57,085 bases of DNA from an uncultured Muribaculaceae bacterium. GTDB lineage: Bacteria > Bacteroidota > Bacteroidia > Bacteroidales > Muribaculaceae. This document shows, piece by piece, positions 7,341 to 16,590 of this stretch (position 1 is its first letter; every line of letters begins with the position of its first letter). The notes below the pieces were generated by a model that searched no databases, was not told where the DNA came from, and was given only the letters and a program-made list of their open reading frames with translations. The DNA lies in the NCBI GenBank assembly GCA_910579305.1, contig CAJTTA010000010.1, positions 1 to 57,085 on the forward strand, given 5' to 3'. The position numbers and the translations under genes were made by a program.

Positions 7341-10300
7341 ATGTTGTTGCAACGCGCATCTGCCGGCTCCGGCAAGACGTTCAGGCTCGCAAAGACCTAC
7401 ATACGCCTCTTCATCTCGCACCGTAATGAGCCGGGAGGAAATTATATACTTCTCCCGGATGCGGCTCTGCGTGAAAGCCATTCCCATATACTTGGCGTGA
7501 CCTTCACAAATAAGGCCACCAATGAGATGAAGGCCCGTATTGTAAACAAGCTCGCCGCTCTGGCCGCGACTCACCCCGAACCCGGGTTTGAGCCGGCCGG
7601 CTGGAAAGCTCCCGACTATCTGCTCGACTTCACAGGAGAGAATCCGGGTGCCCGGTCGGTGGAAGATGATCTCATTTTCATGCCCGACGGCTCACTGGCC
7701 TCCCGCCGAGACATATCGCGTGCCTGCCGCTCGGCCTTGCGCATTCTGCTCAACGATTACGGCCACTTCAATATATCTACCATCGACACGTTCTTCCAGG
7801 GAGTGCTCCGCACGTTTGCCTACGAGCTGCGGCTCAATGACAATTATCATGTGGAGCTTAACGATGACTATCTCGCTCAGATAGGTGTGGATCAGACCCT
7901 GTCTGCCGTCAACCGTTCTCCCTCCGACACCGCCGGCCGGACCGAACACGATTATATCGACCGCTGGGTAAGAAATACCATCGCCGATTATATGAGACGC
8001 GGCGAGGACTGGAACATCTTCCGCAAATCAGACAAATCAGGCATCTACTCCGAACTGCTGTCTATGGCAAAGAAGATGAGCGGGGAGGCCTTCCGCCTCA
8101 AGGCGGCAGCGGTGATCGAAGAATATTTTTCCGACACTTCGCGCTTCACCCGTTTCTATGAGGCATGCAGTGAGAAGGCGGCAGAGACCGAAACATTGTT
8201 CAAGGAGATGAAACGCGCCTACCGGGATATGATGCAGAAGATCATCATAGCTCACGGAGATAGCAATACGGAAGGCTGCTTCAACGGCATGGCCGGATGC
8301 TTATCCTACATCGAGTCGCTACGCTCGCGCTCCACCGTCAATGTAAGCAAACTCGGAGCGAAACTCCTGCCTTATTATCAAGCCGAGCTGCTCCCCTTCT
8401 CGCCTGCCTCCGACAAGTATCACTTCTTGAAGAAGAATCTCACGTGGCGCGACGACACGGCCGTGACTTCGGCTTTCTGCAGGCTCGGACAGGCTCTTTT
8501 CCTGTGGCAGAGAGCATTGGCCTACTGGCAGCCCATAATGGCAAGGCTGCATTATATGAGTCTGCTTCACTTCATAAGCAGAAACATCGAGATATTCCGC
8601 AACGAGAACAATATCATACCCCTCTCCGACACCAACGAGATCCTTCACCGCATAATCTCCCGCGAAGACACCCCTTTCATCTACGAACGCATAGGCTCTC
8701 GCCTTGACCATTATCTGCTCGATGAATTTCAGGATACATCGGTCATGCAGTGGGAAAATCTGCGGCCCCTTCTTGAGGGGAGCACCGCCACGGGCAAGGA
8801 GTGTCTCGTGATAGGAGATGTGAAGCAGAGCATATACAGGTTCCGCAACGCCGAGCCGGAAATATTGGGAACGCGTGTGGCAGGAGAGTTGCAAGGCACC
8901 CGCATAATTCCAGCTCCGGGCACACCGCAGCATGTCACGGCAAGAATCAACAGCAACTGGCGCTCCACTCCCATAGTGGTGCGCGCCAACAATACTTTCT
9001 TCTCGATCATACCCCGGATGCTCGATTCAGCCGATGTGCCGTTTCTCCAGTCGGCGTATGCCGATGCAGTGCAGAATTATCATGTACTCCCTGCCAGTGG
9101 TGATTCTCCTGCTCCTTACGAGGGATATGTGAGAATTTCTTTCGGGGCTCCCTTGGGAGCCGAAGTGATGCCTGAGGCATGCAAGACCGACTCCGACGGC
9201 TCCCGGATAAAACTATCATGGCATTCCGCCCTCGGATATATGGTGGATGATCTCCGCTCGCGGGGCTACCGGCTGTCAGACATAGCTATACTCGTAAACC
9301 GCAATACGGAGGGAGCCTATGCCATATCCTCTCTTATGGATCACAGCAAGCGCATGAAAGCATCGAATCCCGAATACCGCCCGATAGAGATACTGAGCGA
9401 GGAATCACTGAAGGTGGAGGATAGTGCTGCCGTGAGAGTGATTCTCGCCGTGCTCAGGGCCATAGCCCGCGGCTTCCGCCTGCCTGAGGATGGGGATGAT
9501 GAGCTACAGAAGCAGCGCAAGATAAAACACTTTGAACTTGCAGGTTTTGTGGCAAACTTCCACAGCTACCTCGCCCGCAACCCGGGCGAGCCTATAGACT
9601 CTGTGCTTAAGAAAGATCTTGATGAGATGTTGCCGCCGCAGGAGATACAAAGACTGCTGGATACATTGCCCTCTACAGCTTTGCCGGCCGTGGTAGAGGC
9701 TGTGGCTGTCGAATTCACATCGACAATGGGAAGCGAGCAGGCGGCATACATCTCCGCTTTTCAGGATGCCGTGCTTGAATATTGCGAGAGCTATCCGGCC
9801 GACATAGCATCCTTTCTATCTTGGTGGGATGAATCAGGACACACCCGCACTATAGGCGCCCCCGAAGGGGTCGACGCTCTGCGCGTCATGACTATCCACA
9901 AGAGCAAAGGACTGGAATTTCCCGTAGTGCTGATTCCAAAGGCCGACTGGAGCCTCACCCCGATCAATTCCAAATTATGGCGCGAGCTCTTCTGGGTAAA
10001 GCATACTCCCGCGGGCATAGACCTCCCTCCCGAGGATATTCCGTCGCTTCTTCCTATTATGCCCAATGCCTCCATGAGAGATCCTGATTCGCCTTTTCAT
10101 GATTGCTTTGCCGAGTTTGAACGACAATACATCACCGACCATGTCAATAAGACTTACGTGGCATTCACAAGAGCTGTGAAGGAGCTGCATGTGTGCACAC
10201 CCGTTCATGCTAAAAAAACAGAGAGCGTATCTCTCGGCGACATTCTCTCCAAGGCTCTCTCCGAAGGAGTGCCGTCGGATAATCCGCTTCTTCTCTGCGA

Positions 10301-10481
10301 AAGTGACTTAAGATATATTCCGAAAGATTCTTTCGAGGCAGGATCGCCGCAACAGGGCGAGGAACTTATGCCCGACACTCCGGCTGGCCCCGGAATGCCC
10401 GACATAAATGCCGATGTGATAATCATAGACAGGTATGCGCGCCAGGATCTACCCCCGGCCATAGTCTCGTCCATAGAGTGA
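7341..10481 (+). CDS. UvrD/RecB-like (AddA-type) DNA helicase, nuclease domain not seen
   Basis: A 1046-residue superfamily 1 helicase. Walker A is ASAGSGKTF (residues 6-14), followed by GVTFTNKATNEMKARI. The Walker B region is LDEFQDTS (about 460), then GDVKQSIYRFRNAEP, MTIHKSKGLEFPVV (about 850) and YVAFTRAVKEL (about 939). This set matches AddA/RecB-type exonuclease helicases, which process double-strand breaks. Only about 107 residues follow the last motif and I see no PD-(D/E)xK nuclease motif there; AddA and RecB normally carry a nuclease domain of roughly 200 residues. No addB-like gene lies next to it; the next gene is a convergent AraC regulator whose end almost touches. It is either a naturally nuclease-less form or a truncated gene. 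Confidence 0.88.
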   Translation: MLLQRASAGSGKTFRLAKTYIRLFISHRNEPGGNYILLPDAALRESHSHILGVTFTNKATNEMKARIVNKLAALAATHPEPGFEPAGWKAPDYLLDFTGENPGARSVEDDLIFMPDGSLASRRDISRACRSALRILLNDYGHFNISTIDTFFQGVLRTFAYELRLNDNYHVELNDDYLAQIGVDQTLSAVNRSPSDTAGRTEHDYIDRWVRNTIADYMRRGEDWNIFRKSDKSGIYSELLSMAKKMSGEAFRLKAAAVIEEYFSDTSRFTRFYEACSEKAAETETLFKEMKRAYRDMMQKIIIAHGDSNTEGCFNGMAGCLSYIESLRSRSTVNVSKLGAKLLPYYQAELLPFSPASDKYHFLKKNLTWRDDTAVTSAFCRLGQALFLWQRALAYWQPIMARLHYMSLLHFISRNIEIFRNENNIIPLSDTNEILHRIISREDTPFIYERIGSRLDHYLLDEFQDTSVMQWENLRPLLEGSTATGKECLVIGDVKQSIYRFRNAEPEILGTRVAGELQGTRIIPAPGTPQHVTARINSNWRSTPIVVRANNTFFSIIPRMLDSADVPFLQSAYADAVQNYHVLPASGDSPAPYEGYVRISFGAPLGAEVMPEACKTDSDGSRIKLSWHSALGYMVDDLRSRGYRLSDIAILVNRNTEGAYAISSLMDHSKRMKASNPEYRPIEILSEESLKVEDSAAVRVILAVLRAIARGFRLPEDGDDELQKQRKIKHFELAGFVANFHSYLARNPGEPIDSVLKKDLDEMLPPQEIQRLLDTLPSTALPAVVEAVAVEFTSTMGSEQAAYISAFQDAVLEYCESYPADIASFLSWWDESGHTRTIGAPEGVDALRVMTIHKSKGLEFPVVLIPKADWSLTPINSKLWRELFWVKHTPAGIDLPPEDIPSLLPIMPNASMRDPDSPFHDCFAEFERQYITDHVNKTYVAFTRAVKELHVCTPVHAKKTESVSLGDILSKALSEGVPSDNPLLLCESDLRYIPKDSFEAGSPQQGEELMPDTPAGPGMPDINADVIIIDRYARQDLPPAIVSSIE

Positions 10482-10507
10482 GCGGACTCATGGCGAGACC
10501 GCTCACT
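10477..10507. terminator. Hairpin spanning both convergent stop codons
   Basis: A 9-bp inverted repeat (AGTGAGCGG at 10477-10485, CCGCTCACT at 10499-10507) contains the helicase stop codon in one arm and the AraC-gene stop in the other. There is no T tract. A bidirectional end signal is plausible but not proven. Confidence 0.5.
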
Positions 10508-11396
10508 TGCGTATTATGCGGAAAGCCGACGGCGACTTGCCTGCATGATGCTTGAAGTATTTGCCGAAGAAGCTCTGATTAGGGAAATGGAGCCGCGTGG
10601 CTATCTCCTGAATGGTGAGATCGGTAGTGCGCAAGAGCATTTTGGCCTCCATCATCACATAACTGTCGATCCATTCGCCGGCAGTGCTTCCACTTGTCTC
10701 TCTCACCACCGTGCTCAGATGCTTGGGAGTGATGCATAACTGACGTGCGTAGTAGCTCACCTGACGCTCACTGCGGAAATTCTCCGACAATGCCAGGATG
10801 AATCTTGCCATGATCTCTTCCCTGCGTGTGTGCGTCACGCCCGTGGCATTCTCATGAGTCATGCGTATATCCATCATTTCGAAAAGAGCCGCCTGCAGCA
10901 GGCTTATCACCTTGTGATGGAGAAAATGTGTGCGCGGGCCATCAAGCTTATTCTTTATCAGCGAATAGAAATGCTTTATACCGGCAGCCTCCTCATCGGT
11001 CAGCACTGTGGCAGGCATGAGGCGGTGCTTCATGAGCAAGGGCAACAGATCCGTAAGTTTGGGCAGAACCGACTGCACTACGGTCGTGGAACATATTATC
11101 GTGCAGCCTCTGAAATCGGGAGACGTGTGCAGATAACGTATGTAATTATTTGGCTGAATCACCAGCAGCGTATTCTTCTCTATCTTCACATCACTAAGAT
11201 CCAGCCCCAGGCTGCCCTCTCCCTGCATGCAGAGCACTATGGCCATGGCATCGAGGCGTATCGGCGCCACATCATCGATGTCGGCCGGACTCATGGAGTC
11301 GATGGCCAGAACCTCACTGTCGGGCGAGCAATTGAGCGCGCGCGCCACTTCACTGAGTGTCACAGAGTTGTCAATCTCAATATTAATCGCAGACAT
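10503..11396 (-). CDS. AraC family transcriptional regulator
   Basis: A 297-residue regulator. The N-terminal part (about 1-190) has a beta-rich, cupin-like effector region. The C-terminal 100 residues carry two helix-turn-helix units: one around RQLCITPKHLSTVVRE and one around IQEIATRLHFPNQSFFGKYFKH, ending with the AraC hallmark AGKSPSAFR. The gene starts 5 bases after the stop of the lipoprotein gene upstream on the same strand, so the two form an operon and may be functionally linked. The ligand and targets are unknown. The 3' end meets the helicase gene tail to tail. Confidence 0.92.
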   Translation of the reverse strand: MSAINIEIDNSVTLSEVARALNCSPDSEVLAIDSMSPADIDDVAPIRLDAMAIVLCMQGEGSLGLDLSDVKIEKNTLLVIQPNNYIRYLHTSPDFRGCTIICSTTVVQSVLPKLTDLLPLLMKHRLMPATVLTDEEAAGIKHFYSLIKNKLDGPRTHFLHHKVISLLQAALFEMMDIRMTHENATGVTHTRREEIMARFILALSENFRSERQVSYYARQLCITPKHLSTVVRETSGSTAGEWIDSYVMMEAKMLLRTTDLTIQEIATRLHFPNQSFFGKYFKHHAGKSPSAFRIIRK

Positions 11397-11401
11397 ACCT
11401 A

Positions 11402-12469
11402 TCAGAGAAAAGATGATATTTCAGTGACCCGCCCCGTGCTCTGCACGAGATCTCCCCGGGAGTCATAGATGAAGAATACCGGCAGTGATCCTACATTATA
11501 TTGCAGGGCCACCCTTGATTCCGCGCCATCAGGATCAATCACCACAGTCCATGGAAGAGCACGACTGGCTTCGCGCCATGCAAACTGGTCGGCATCCAGA
11601 CACACCTCATAGACATCCGCACGTCCTGCATCATACAGGCGACGCAGCTCCCTGTTGACAGCAGGTGTATCCTCCCTTGTCATGGCCACAAATGCCACAA
11701 TCACGGGCTTTCCCTTGCCAAGCATAGAAGAGAGTCTGCGCTCCTTGGCATCAAGGCCGGGAAGAGCGATCTCGATCATGCCTGTGCTGGAAGCCTGAAG
11801 CTTCACCCCCTTGCCAGACATCTTGCGCCGCTGCGCCTGTCCCTCGCGGGCACGGGCGGCAAGCATGGCTGTGTGAGGGTCTGACGGACGGTAAGCTTCA
11901 AACGAAGTCGCTACTGCGGCATACAGAGGATCGGTGTAATCTATAAGCCAGCCATCACCCATTGGACGGGTAAGAATATGATAACTCAATATGCTGCCTC
12001 GACTGTCACGCAGATACTTGTCATAGACCCTGCGCTTGAAGGCCTTAACGGAGTCGGGATTATTGTATCCCTCCACCCTCAGGGCCTCATGCTCAAATTC
12101 CGTGAGCTGCTCGGCCTGCCGAGAGCCGGCGAGAGAGAACGAAGTGTCGAACGAAGCGGCATCGGCCCTGAGAGACAGCGACTCGATGCTGTCTACAGGC
12201 AGATACACATATCGGCCATCGAGACGGAGACGGAACATCTCCGGACACTCAGGCGCCGGAGCCGAAAAATCAAACGTTCCGTCACCGGCTATGGTCATAG
12301 AGTCCACCCCTATCCATCCGGCCACGGGATCCTGCCTCTCAAGAGTGATCATCCTCCCCGAGGCCCCTTTCACGCTCCCCTCCACACTGAATCCCTTCTC
12401 CTTGCAGGAGACAAGCGACAGAGCCGCGAGAGCAATAGAAAATATGCTGAAAATGTGATTGCTGCTCAT
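11402..12469 (-). CDS. DUF4369 lipoprotein with a cysteine-less thioredoxin-like domain
   Basis: A 355-residue predicted lipoprotein (lipobox LSLVSC, Cys22). Residues about 28-130 look like the DUF4369 beta domain often found in front of thioredoxin-like domains in Bacteroidetes disulfide proteins (FSVEGSVKGASGRMITLE). The C-terminal third has the thioredoxin-like layout KPVIVAFVA...YEVCLD...LPWTVVIDP...VGSLPVFFIYDSRGDL, but the place of the WCxxC active site reads AMTREDTP. The redox pair is therefore missing, and the protein is more likely a binding or structural variant than an oxidoreductase. It is cotranscribed with the AraC regulator downstream. Upstream, CGAAGATA (12503-12510) is at best a weak -7 box. 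Confidence 0.8.
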   Translation of the reverse strand: MSSNHIFSIFSIALAALSLVSCKEKGFSVEGSVKGASGRMITLERQDPVAGWIGVDSMTIAGDGTFDFSAPAPECPEMFRLRLDGRYVYLPVDSIESLSLRADAASFDTSFSLAGSRQAEQLTEFEHEALRVEGYNNPDSVKAFKRRVYDKYLRDSRGSILSYHILTRPMGDGWLIDYTDPLYAAVATSFEAYRPSDPHTAMLAARAREGQAQRRKMSGKGVKLQASSTGMIEIALPGLDAKERRLSSMLGKGKPVIVAFVAMTREDTPAVNRELRRLYDAGRADVYEVCLDADQFAWREASRALPWTVVIDPDGAESRVALQYNVGSLPVFFIYDSRGDLVQSTGRVTEISSFL

Positions 12470-12549
12470 AGTAGATAGTCTTGAATTTCAGAGAAATTTC
12501 CGCGAAGATACAAAAAAATCCGCAAAGCGGAATTATACCTTGGGGAAAA

Positions 12550-12580
12550 TTGGATGTTATCGGGAATTTTCGTACCTTTG
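12550..12580 (+). promoter_or_regulatory. Promoter for pnp
   Basis: TTG at 12550-12552, a 20-bp spacer and TACCTTTG at 12573-12580 fit the Bacteroides consensus. The predicted leader to the pnp ATG is about 40 bases. Confidence 0.75.
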
Positions 12581-12625
12581 CGCTAATTTTGGAATATTAG
12601 AAATAAAGACACTGTAGACATCGTT

Positions 12626-14926
12626 ATGTTACGACCCGTAAAGAAATCCATCTCCCTGCCCGACGGCCGCGTCATCACCATCGAGACCGGCAAGCTCGCC
12701 AAGCAGGCTGATGGCGCCGTGGAAGTGCGCATGGGCGACACCATGCTGCTTGCCACCGTATGCTCGGCCAAAGAGGCCGGCGAAGGGGTAGACTTCATGC
12801 CCCTCACCGTGGAATACAAGGAAAAGTATTCCTCCATAGGCCGCTATCCGGGCGGCTTCCTTAAGCGCGAGGGACGCGCCAGCGACTACGAGATCCTCAC
12901 ATCCCGCCTGATCGACCGCGTGCTCCGCCCCCTTTTCCCCGACAATTATCACGCTGACACATTCGTCAACGTCACTCTCTATTCGGCAAGCGCCGACGAT
13001 GCTCCCGACGCCCTCGCAGGCCTGGCCGCATCTGCCGCACTTGCTTGTTCCGACATACCATTCCACGGCCCCATAAGCGAAGTGCGCGTGGCCCGTGTGG
13101 ACGGAGAATGGGTGATCAACCCCACTTTCGCACAGATCGAGAAAGCCGACATCGAGCTTATGGTAGGCGCCACCTACGACAACATAATGATGGTGGAAGG
13201 CGAGATGAACGAAGTCTCCGAAGCAGAGTTGCTTGAGGCTCTCCGCGTGGCTCACGAAGAGATCAAGAAGCACTGCGTGGCTCAGATGGAGCTCATGAAG
13301 GAAAGCGACCACGAGACCAAGCGCGAATACAACCATGAGCTTAACGATGAGGCCCTCAAGGCCGACGTGCACGAGAAATGCTACGACAAGGCCTACGCCA
13401 TAGCCCGTGCCGGCAATGCCGACAAGCACTGGCGCGCAGAGTCCTTCAAAGCCATATGCGAAGAATATATCGACATGCTTCCCGAAATGACCGAGGAGCA
13501 GCTCGCTCTCTACACTCCCGAGCAGCGCGTGGCTATGGTGAAGCGCTACTACCACGACGTGGAGAAAGAGGCCATGCGCCGCTGCGTGCTTGATGAGGGC
13601 ATACGCCTCGACGGCCGCAACACCACCACCGTGCGCCCCATATGGATCGAGCCTGACTACATACCCGGCCCCCACGGATCTGCCGTATTCACACGCGGCG
13701 AGACACAGGCTCTTGTCACCGCCACACTCGGCACCACGCTCGATGAGAAAATCGTGGACGACGTGCTCAACCGCAGCAAGGAGCGTTTCCTGCTTCACTA
13801 TAACTTCCCCCCCTTCTCCACCGGCGAGGCACGCCCGCAGCGCGGTGTGGGACGTCGCGAGATAGGCCACGGCAATCTGGCTCACCGCGCCCTTAAGCGC
13901 ATGTTCCCCGATGACTTCCCCTACACCTGCCGCATCGTGAGCGACATTCTGGAGAGCAACGGCTCCTCCTCGATGGCCACCGTGTGTGGCGGCACACTCG
14001 CCCTGCTGGATGCCGGCGTGAAGATGAAGCGCCCCGTGGCCGGCGTGGCCATGGGCCTCATCAGCGACGGACAGAAATATGCAGTGCTCACCGACATACT
14101 CGGCGATGAGGATCACCTCGGCGACATGGACTTCAAGGTGACCGGTACCCGCGACGGCATCACTGCCACCCAGATGGACATAAAGTGCGACGGCCTCAGC
14201 TATGAAATCCTCGCCAACGCTCTTGAACAGGCCCGTCAGGGACGCCTCCACATCCTGAACCTCATCGAAGAGGCCCAGCCTGCGGCACGCGAGGACTACA
14301 AGCCCAACGTGCCACGCCTGATAGCCTTCGAAATACCCAAGGATCTCATAGGCGCAGTGATAGGCCCCGGCGGCAAAGTAATACAGGGCATACAGGAGGA
14401 AACCGGCGCCACTATCTCCATTGATGAAGACCTGGAGCGCGGAGTAGGCAAAGTGGAGATCGCTTCGGCCAACAAGGAAAGCCTTGAAGCCGCGATCGCT
14501 CGCATCAAGGCCATCGTGGCTCTCCCCGAAGTAGGAGAGACTTACACCGGCACCGTGCGCTCAATACTCGACTTCGGCGCTTTTGTGGAATTCATGCCCG
14601 GCAAAGACGGTCTGCTTCACATCTCTGAAATAAGCTGGGAGCGTCTTCCCGACATGGAAGCCAGCGGCATCAAGGAGGGAGATGAAGTGACAGTAAAACT
14701 CCTTGAAATCGACCCCAAGACCGGCAAATACCGCCTCAGCATGCGTGCGCTCACCGAGAAGCCCGAAGGCTGGACAGAACCCGAACGTCGCCCGCGTGGC
14801 GACAGAGGCGACCGTGGTCCGCGCAGAGACGGCGACCGTCCGCGTCGTGACGGCGATCGCATGCCCCGCAGAGACGGCGATCGCGGCCCGCGCCGCGAAG
14901 GTGGCCGTGGCCCGCGCAGAGACTAA
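12626..14926 (+). CDS. pnp: Polyribonucleotide nucleotidyltransferase (PNPase)
   Basis: A 766-residue 3'-5' phosphorolytic exoribonuclease. Two RNase PH-like cores are visible: the first around the start and YKEKYSSIGRYPGGFLKREGR, the second with HYNFPPFSTGEARPQRGVGR and MDFKVTGTRDGITATQMD. A KH domain (IPKDLIGAVIGPGGKVIQ, about 570) and an S1 domain (GETYTGTVRSILDFGAFVEF, about 635) follow. The last 45 residues are an Arg/Gly/Asp-rich repeat tail (units like RRDGDR) beyond the S1 domain, a probable RNA-binding extension. It has its own promoter and a strong terminator, so it is monocistronic. Confidence 0.98.
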   Translation: MLRPVKKSISLPDGRVITIETGKLAKQADGAVEVRMGDTMLLATVCSAKEAGEGVDFMPLTVEYKEKYSSIGRYPGGFLKREGRASDYEILTSRLIDRVLRPLFPDNYHADTFVNVTLYSASADDAPDALAGLAASAALACSDIPFHGPISEVRVARVDGEWVINPTFAQIEKADIELMVGATYDNIMMVEGEMNEVSEAELLEALRVAHEEIKKHCVAQMELMKESDHETKREYNHELNDEALKADVHEKCYDKAYAIARAGNADKHWRAESFKAICEEYIDMLPEMTEEQLALYTPEQRVAMVKRYYHDVEKEAMRRCVLDEGIRLDGRNTTTVRPIWIEPDYIPGPHGSAVFTRGETQALVTATLGTTLDEKIVDDVLNRSKERFLLHYNFPPFSTGEARPQRGVGRREIGHGNLAHRALKRMFPDDFPYTCRIVSDILESNGSSSMATVCGGTLALLDAGVKMKRPVAGVAMGLISDGQKYAVLTDILGDEDHLGDMDFKVTGTRDGITATQMDIKCDGLSYEILANALEQARQGRLHILNLIEEAQPAAREDYKPNVPRLIAFEIPKDLIGAVIGPGGKVIQGIQEETGATISIDEDLERGVGKVEIASANKESLEAAIARIKAIVALPEVGETYTGTVRSILDFGAFVEFMPGKDGLLHISEISWERLPDMEASGIKEGDEVTVKLLEIDPKTGKYRLSMRALTEKPEGWTEPERRPRGDRGDRGPRRDGDRPRRDGDRMPRRDGDRGPRREGGRGPRRD

Positions 14927-14960
14927 GCATCTGTTTTTAACATAATATATCCATACGACT

Positions 14961-15005
14961 CAAAAGCGTAGCAGGTCAGCTCTATAGCTGCTTGCTACGC
15001 TTTTG
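14961..15005 (+). terminator. Terminator after pnp
   Basis: A perfect 13-bp inverted repeat (CAAAAGCGTAGCA at 14961-14973, TGCTACGCTTTTG at 14993-15005) with an inner AGCT/AGCT pairing. The arm ends in TTTTG followed by CATTTT. Being AAAA-flanked it may work in both directions. The remaining sequence to 15191 shows no gene or other clear structure. Confidence 0.8.
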
Positions 15006-15191
15006 CATTTTACCAAAGGCGTCTTTCCTGCGGGGGCTCATACAGCTTCCCTCCTCTTGAATAAATATGGCTGCATTATATAGAGTATCCTATTTTCACG
15101 CGGCTTATACTCATCGCATTACCTAAAGTCGCTCTCATCACCCCCCGGCTGCCACAACATTCCGGGCTATTGGGAACCCACGGATGGCTTT

Positions 15192-16421
15192 TCACTTCTG
15201 CTCCGCAGGATCAAGATCAGGGGCGAGGCGCACTGAGGCATAGGCCACCACAGCCACAAGCACTCCCAGCACCATGAAGACTATGGCCGTGGAGTGCAGC
15301 ACGTCGCCAAGTCCTACCAGAGGGGTGACAATCATTCCGAAAATGTAGCCCGTCACTCCCAGCACTGCCGAGGATGTGCCGGCATCGGCCCGGCCCTCGT
15401 TCATAGCCAGAGTATTGGCTGGCGTGAATATAAGCCCCAGGCCAAACACGGCAGGAATCATCCATGCCTCAAAGACCCAGAAGCTGTGGATGCTCCACAG
15501 GCTTACGGCCTCCCCTGCGAATGATACAAACAGCAGAAGTCCTCCTGCAAGCGCCGCCTTCTTCAGCGGCCTGAAGCGCAAAGCCAGGAATGAACCAAGA
15601 GCCGTGAAGAGGGCGTTGAAACCCATGACCAGGCCAAAGAGTGTCTGCGACAGTCCGTAATGCTCCTGAAGGATGAAGGGTGAGGCCGACATGTAGGCAA
15701 ACAGCAGGCCGAGGGCCGCACCCTTGAGAAGAACGTGGGTCATAAAAGGGCGGTTGCGAAGCAATGATCCATATGCACCGAATGATTTCCACAGACTCCC
15801 TTTTTGCCTACGTGATGGCGGCAGGGACTCCCTGAGCCGCGGCAGAAACGCGAGAAGCGCGACGCTCATGAGCGCAAGAACCACGAAGACACTTTGCCAC
15901 CCGTGCCAGTCGGCAAGAATTCCGCCAAGCACCGGGGCCGAGGCCGGCGCCACTCCGTTAATGGCGCCTATTATGGCCATCATCTTGGCCAGAGTGCAGC
16001 CACCGGTGACATCTGCCGGCATGGTGCGCCCGAGAAAATAGCCTGAACTGGCACCTATGCCCTGAAAGAAGCGGCATACGAGGAAGAATTCTATAGTGGG
16101 AGAAAATACACTCACTACGCATGCCACTGTAAATAGGATCAGCGACCATGTGAGCACCGGCTTGCGCCCCACCTTGTCGCTCACAGGCCCAAGTATCACC
16201 TGGCCGAGGCCGAGGCCGGCCATGCCAAGCGACAGGCCGAGCTGCACTACAGGTGCGGATGTGTGGAATCCCCGGGCCATGGCAGGGAGCGACGGGGTAT
16301 ACATATCATTGACAAAGGAGCCGAATGCGCTCAGTGCCACCATATATAGGATGAAGAACCAATAGTAATTGTCCGGCAGGGCCGACGGATGGCCGGATGA
16401 TGCCGTCTCTGTGTTTTTCAT
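15192..16421 (-). CDS. Bcr/CflA-type MFS drug exporter
   Basis: A 409-residue transporter with about 12 hydrophobic segments. It has the Bcr/CflA-type signature DMYTPSLPAMARGF in the first loop, the MFS loop motif GPVSDKVGRKPVL (about residue 80) and RFFQGIGASSGYFLGR. This subfamily exports drugs or small metabolites in exchange for protons; the substrate here is unknown. The gene is divergent from the ferredoxin gene and shares a 246-base intergenic region with it. A -7-like box TAATTTTG lies on the minus strand at 16494-16501 with no clear -33 partner. Confidence 0.88.
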   Translation of the reverse strand: MKNTETASSGHPSALPDNYYWFFILYMVALSAFGSFVNDMYTPSLPAMARGFHTSAPVVQLGLSLGMAGLGLGQVILGPVSDKVGRKPVLTWSLILFTVACVVSVFSPTIEFFLVCRFFQGIGASSGYFLGRTMPADVTGGCTLAKMMAIIGAINGVAPASAPVLGGILADWHGWQSVFVVLALMSVALLAFLPRLRESLPPSRRQKGSLWKSFGAYGSLLRNRPFMTHVLLKGAALGLLFAYMSASPFILQEHYGLSQTLFGLVMGFNALFTALGSFLALRFRPLKKAALAGGLLLFVSFAGEAVSLWSIHSFWVFEAWMIPAVFGLGLIFTPANTLAMNEGRADAGTSSAVLGVTGYIFGMIVTPLVGLGDVLHSTAIVFMVLGVLVAVVAYASVRLAPDLDPAEQK

Positions 16422-16493
16422 ATAAAAAGACGTTTGGTGTATAAACGATTTCCGTAGCAGTAGGGTTCTTGGAAAATCTGTTTAATCATAAAT

Positions 16494-16501
16494 CAAAATT
16501 A
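16494..16501 (-). promoter_or_regulatory. Putative -7 box for the MFS exporter
   Basis: Minus-strand TAATTTTG matches the -7 consensus and would give a leader of about 70 bases. No TTTG or TTG is found 19-20 bp further upstream, so the assignment is tentative. Confidence 0.4.
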
Positions 16502-16543
16502 CGGTTTCCGCCCCGAATTCACTTTTATTTTTAAACAAGAGCA

Positions 16544-16570
16544 CTTAGTTTAGACTCATTCTAAATTAAG
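16544..16570. promoter_or_regulatory. Imperfect 11-5-11 palindrome, candidate operator
   Basis: CTTAGTTTAGA (16544-16554) and TCTAAATTAAG (16560-16570) are inverted copies that match at 10 of 11 positions around a 5-base centre. The site lies 20 bp upstream of the ferredoxin promoter and about 43 bp upstream of the exporter -7 box, a good place for a dimeric repressor or activator. No regulator gene lies next to it. Confidence 0.5.
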
Positions 16571-16590
16571 GCGGTTTTCGGCTTGAGGGC

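Noticed and set aside
12629..14251. 540-codon open frame on the minus strand
   Set aside because: Fully antisense to pnp, whose protein is unmistakable. The frame is His/Val/Gly-rich shadow sequence without family features.
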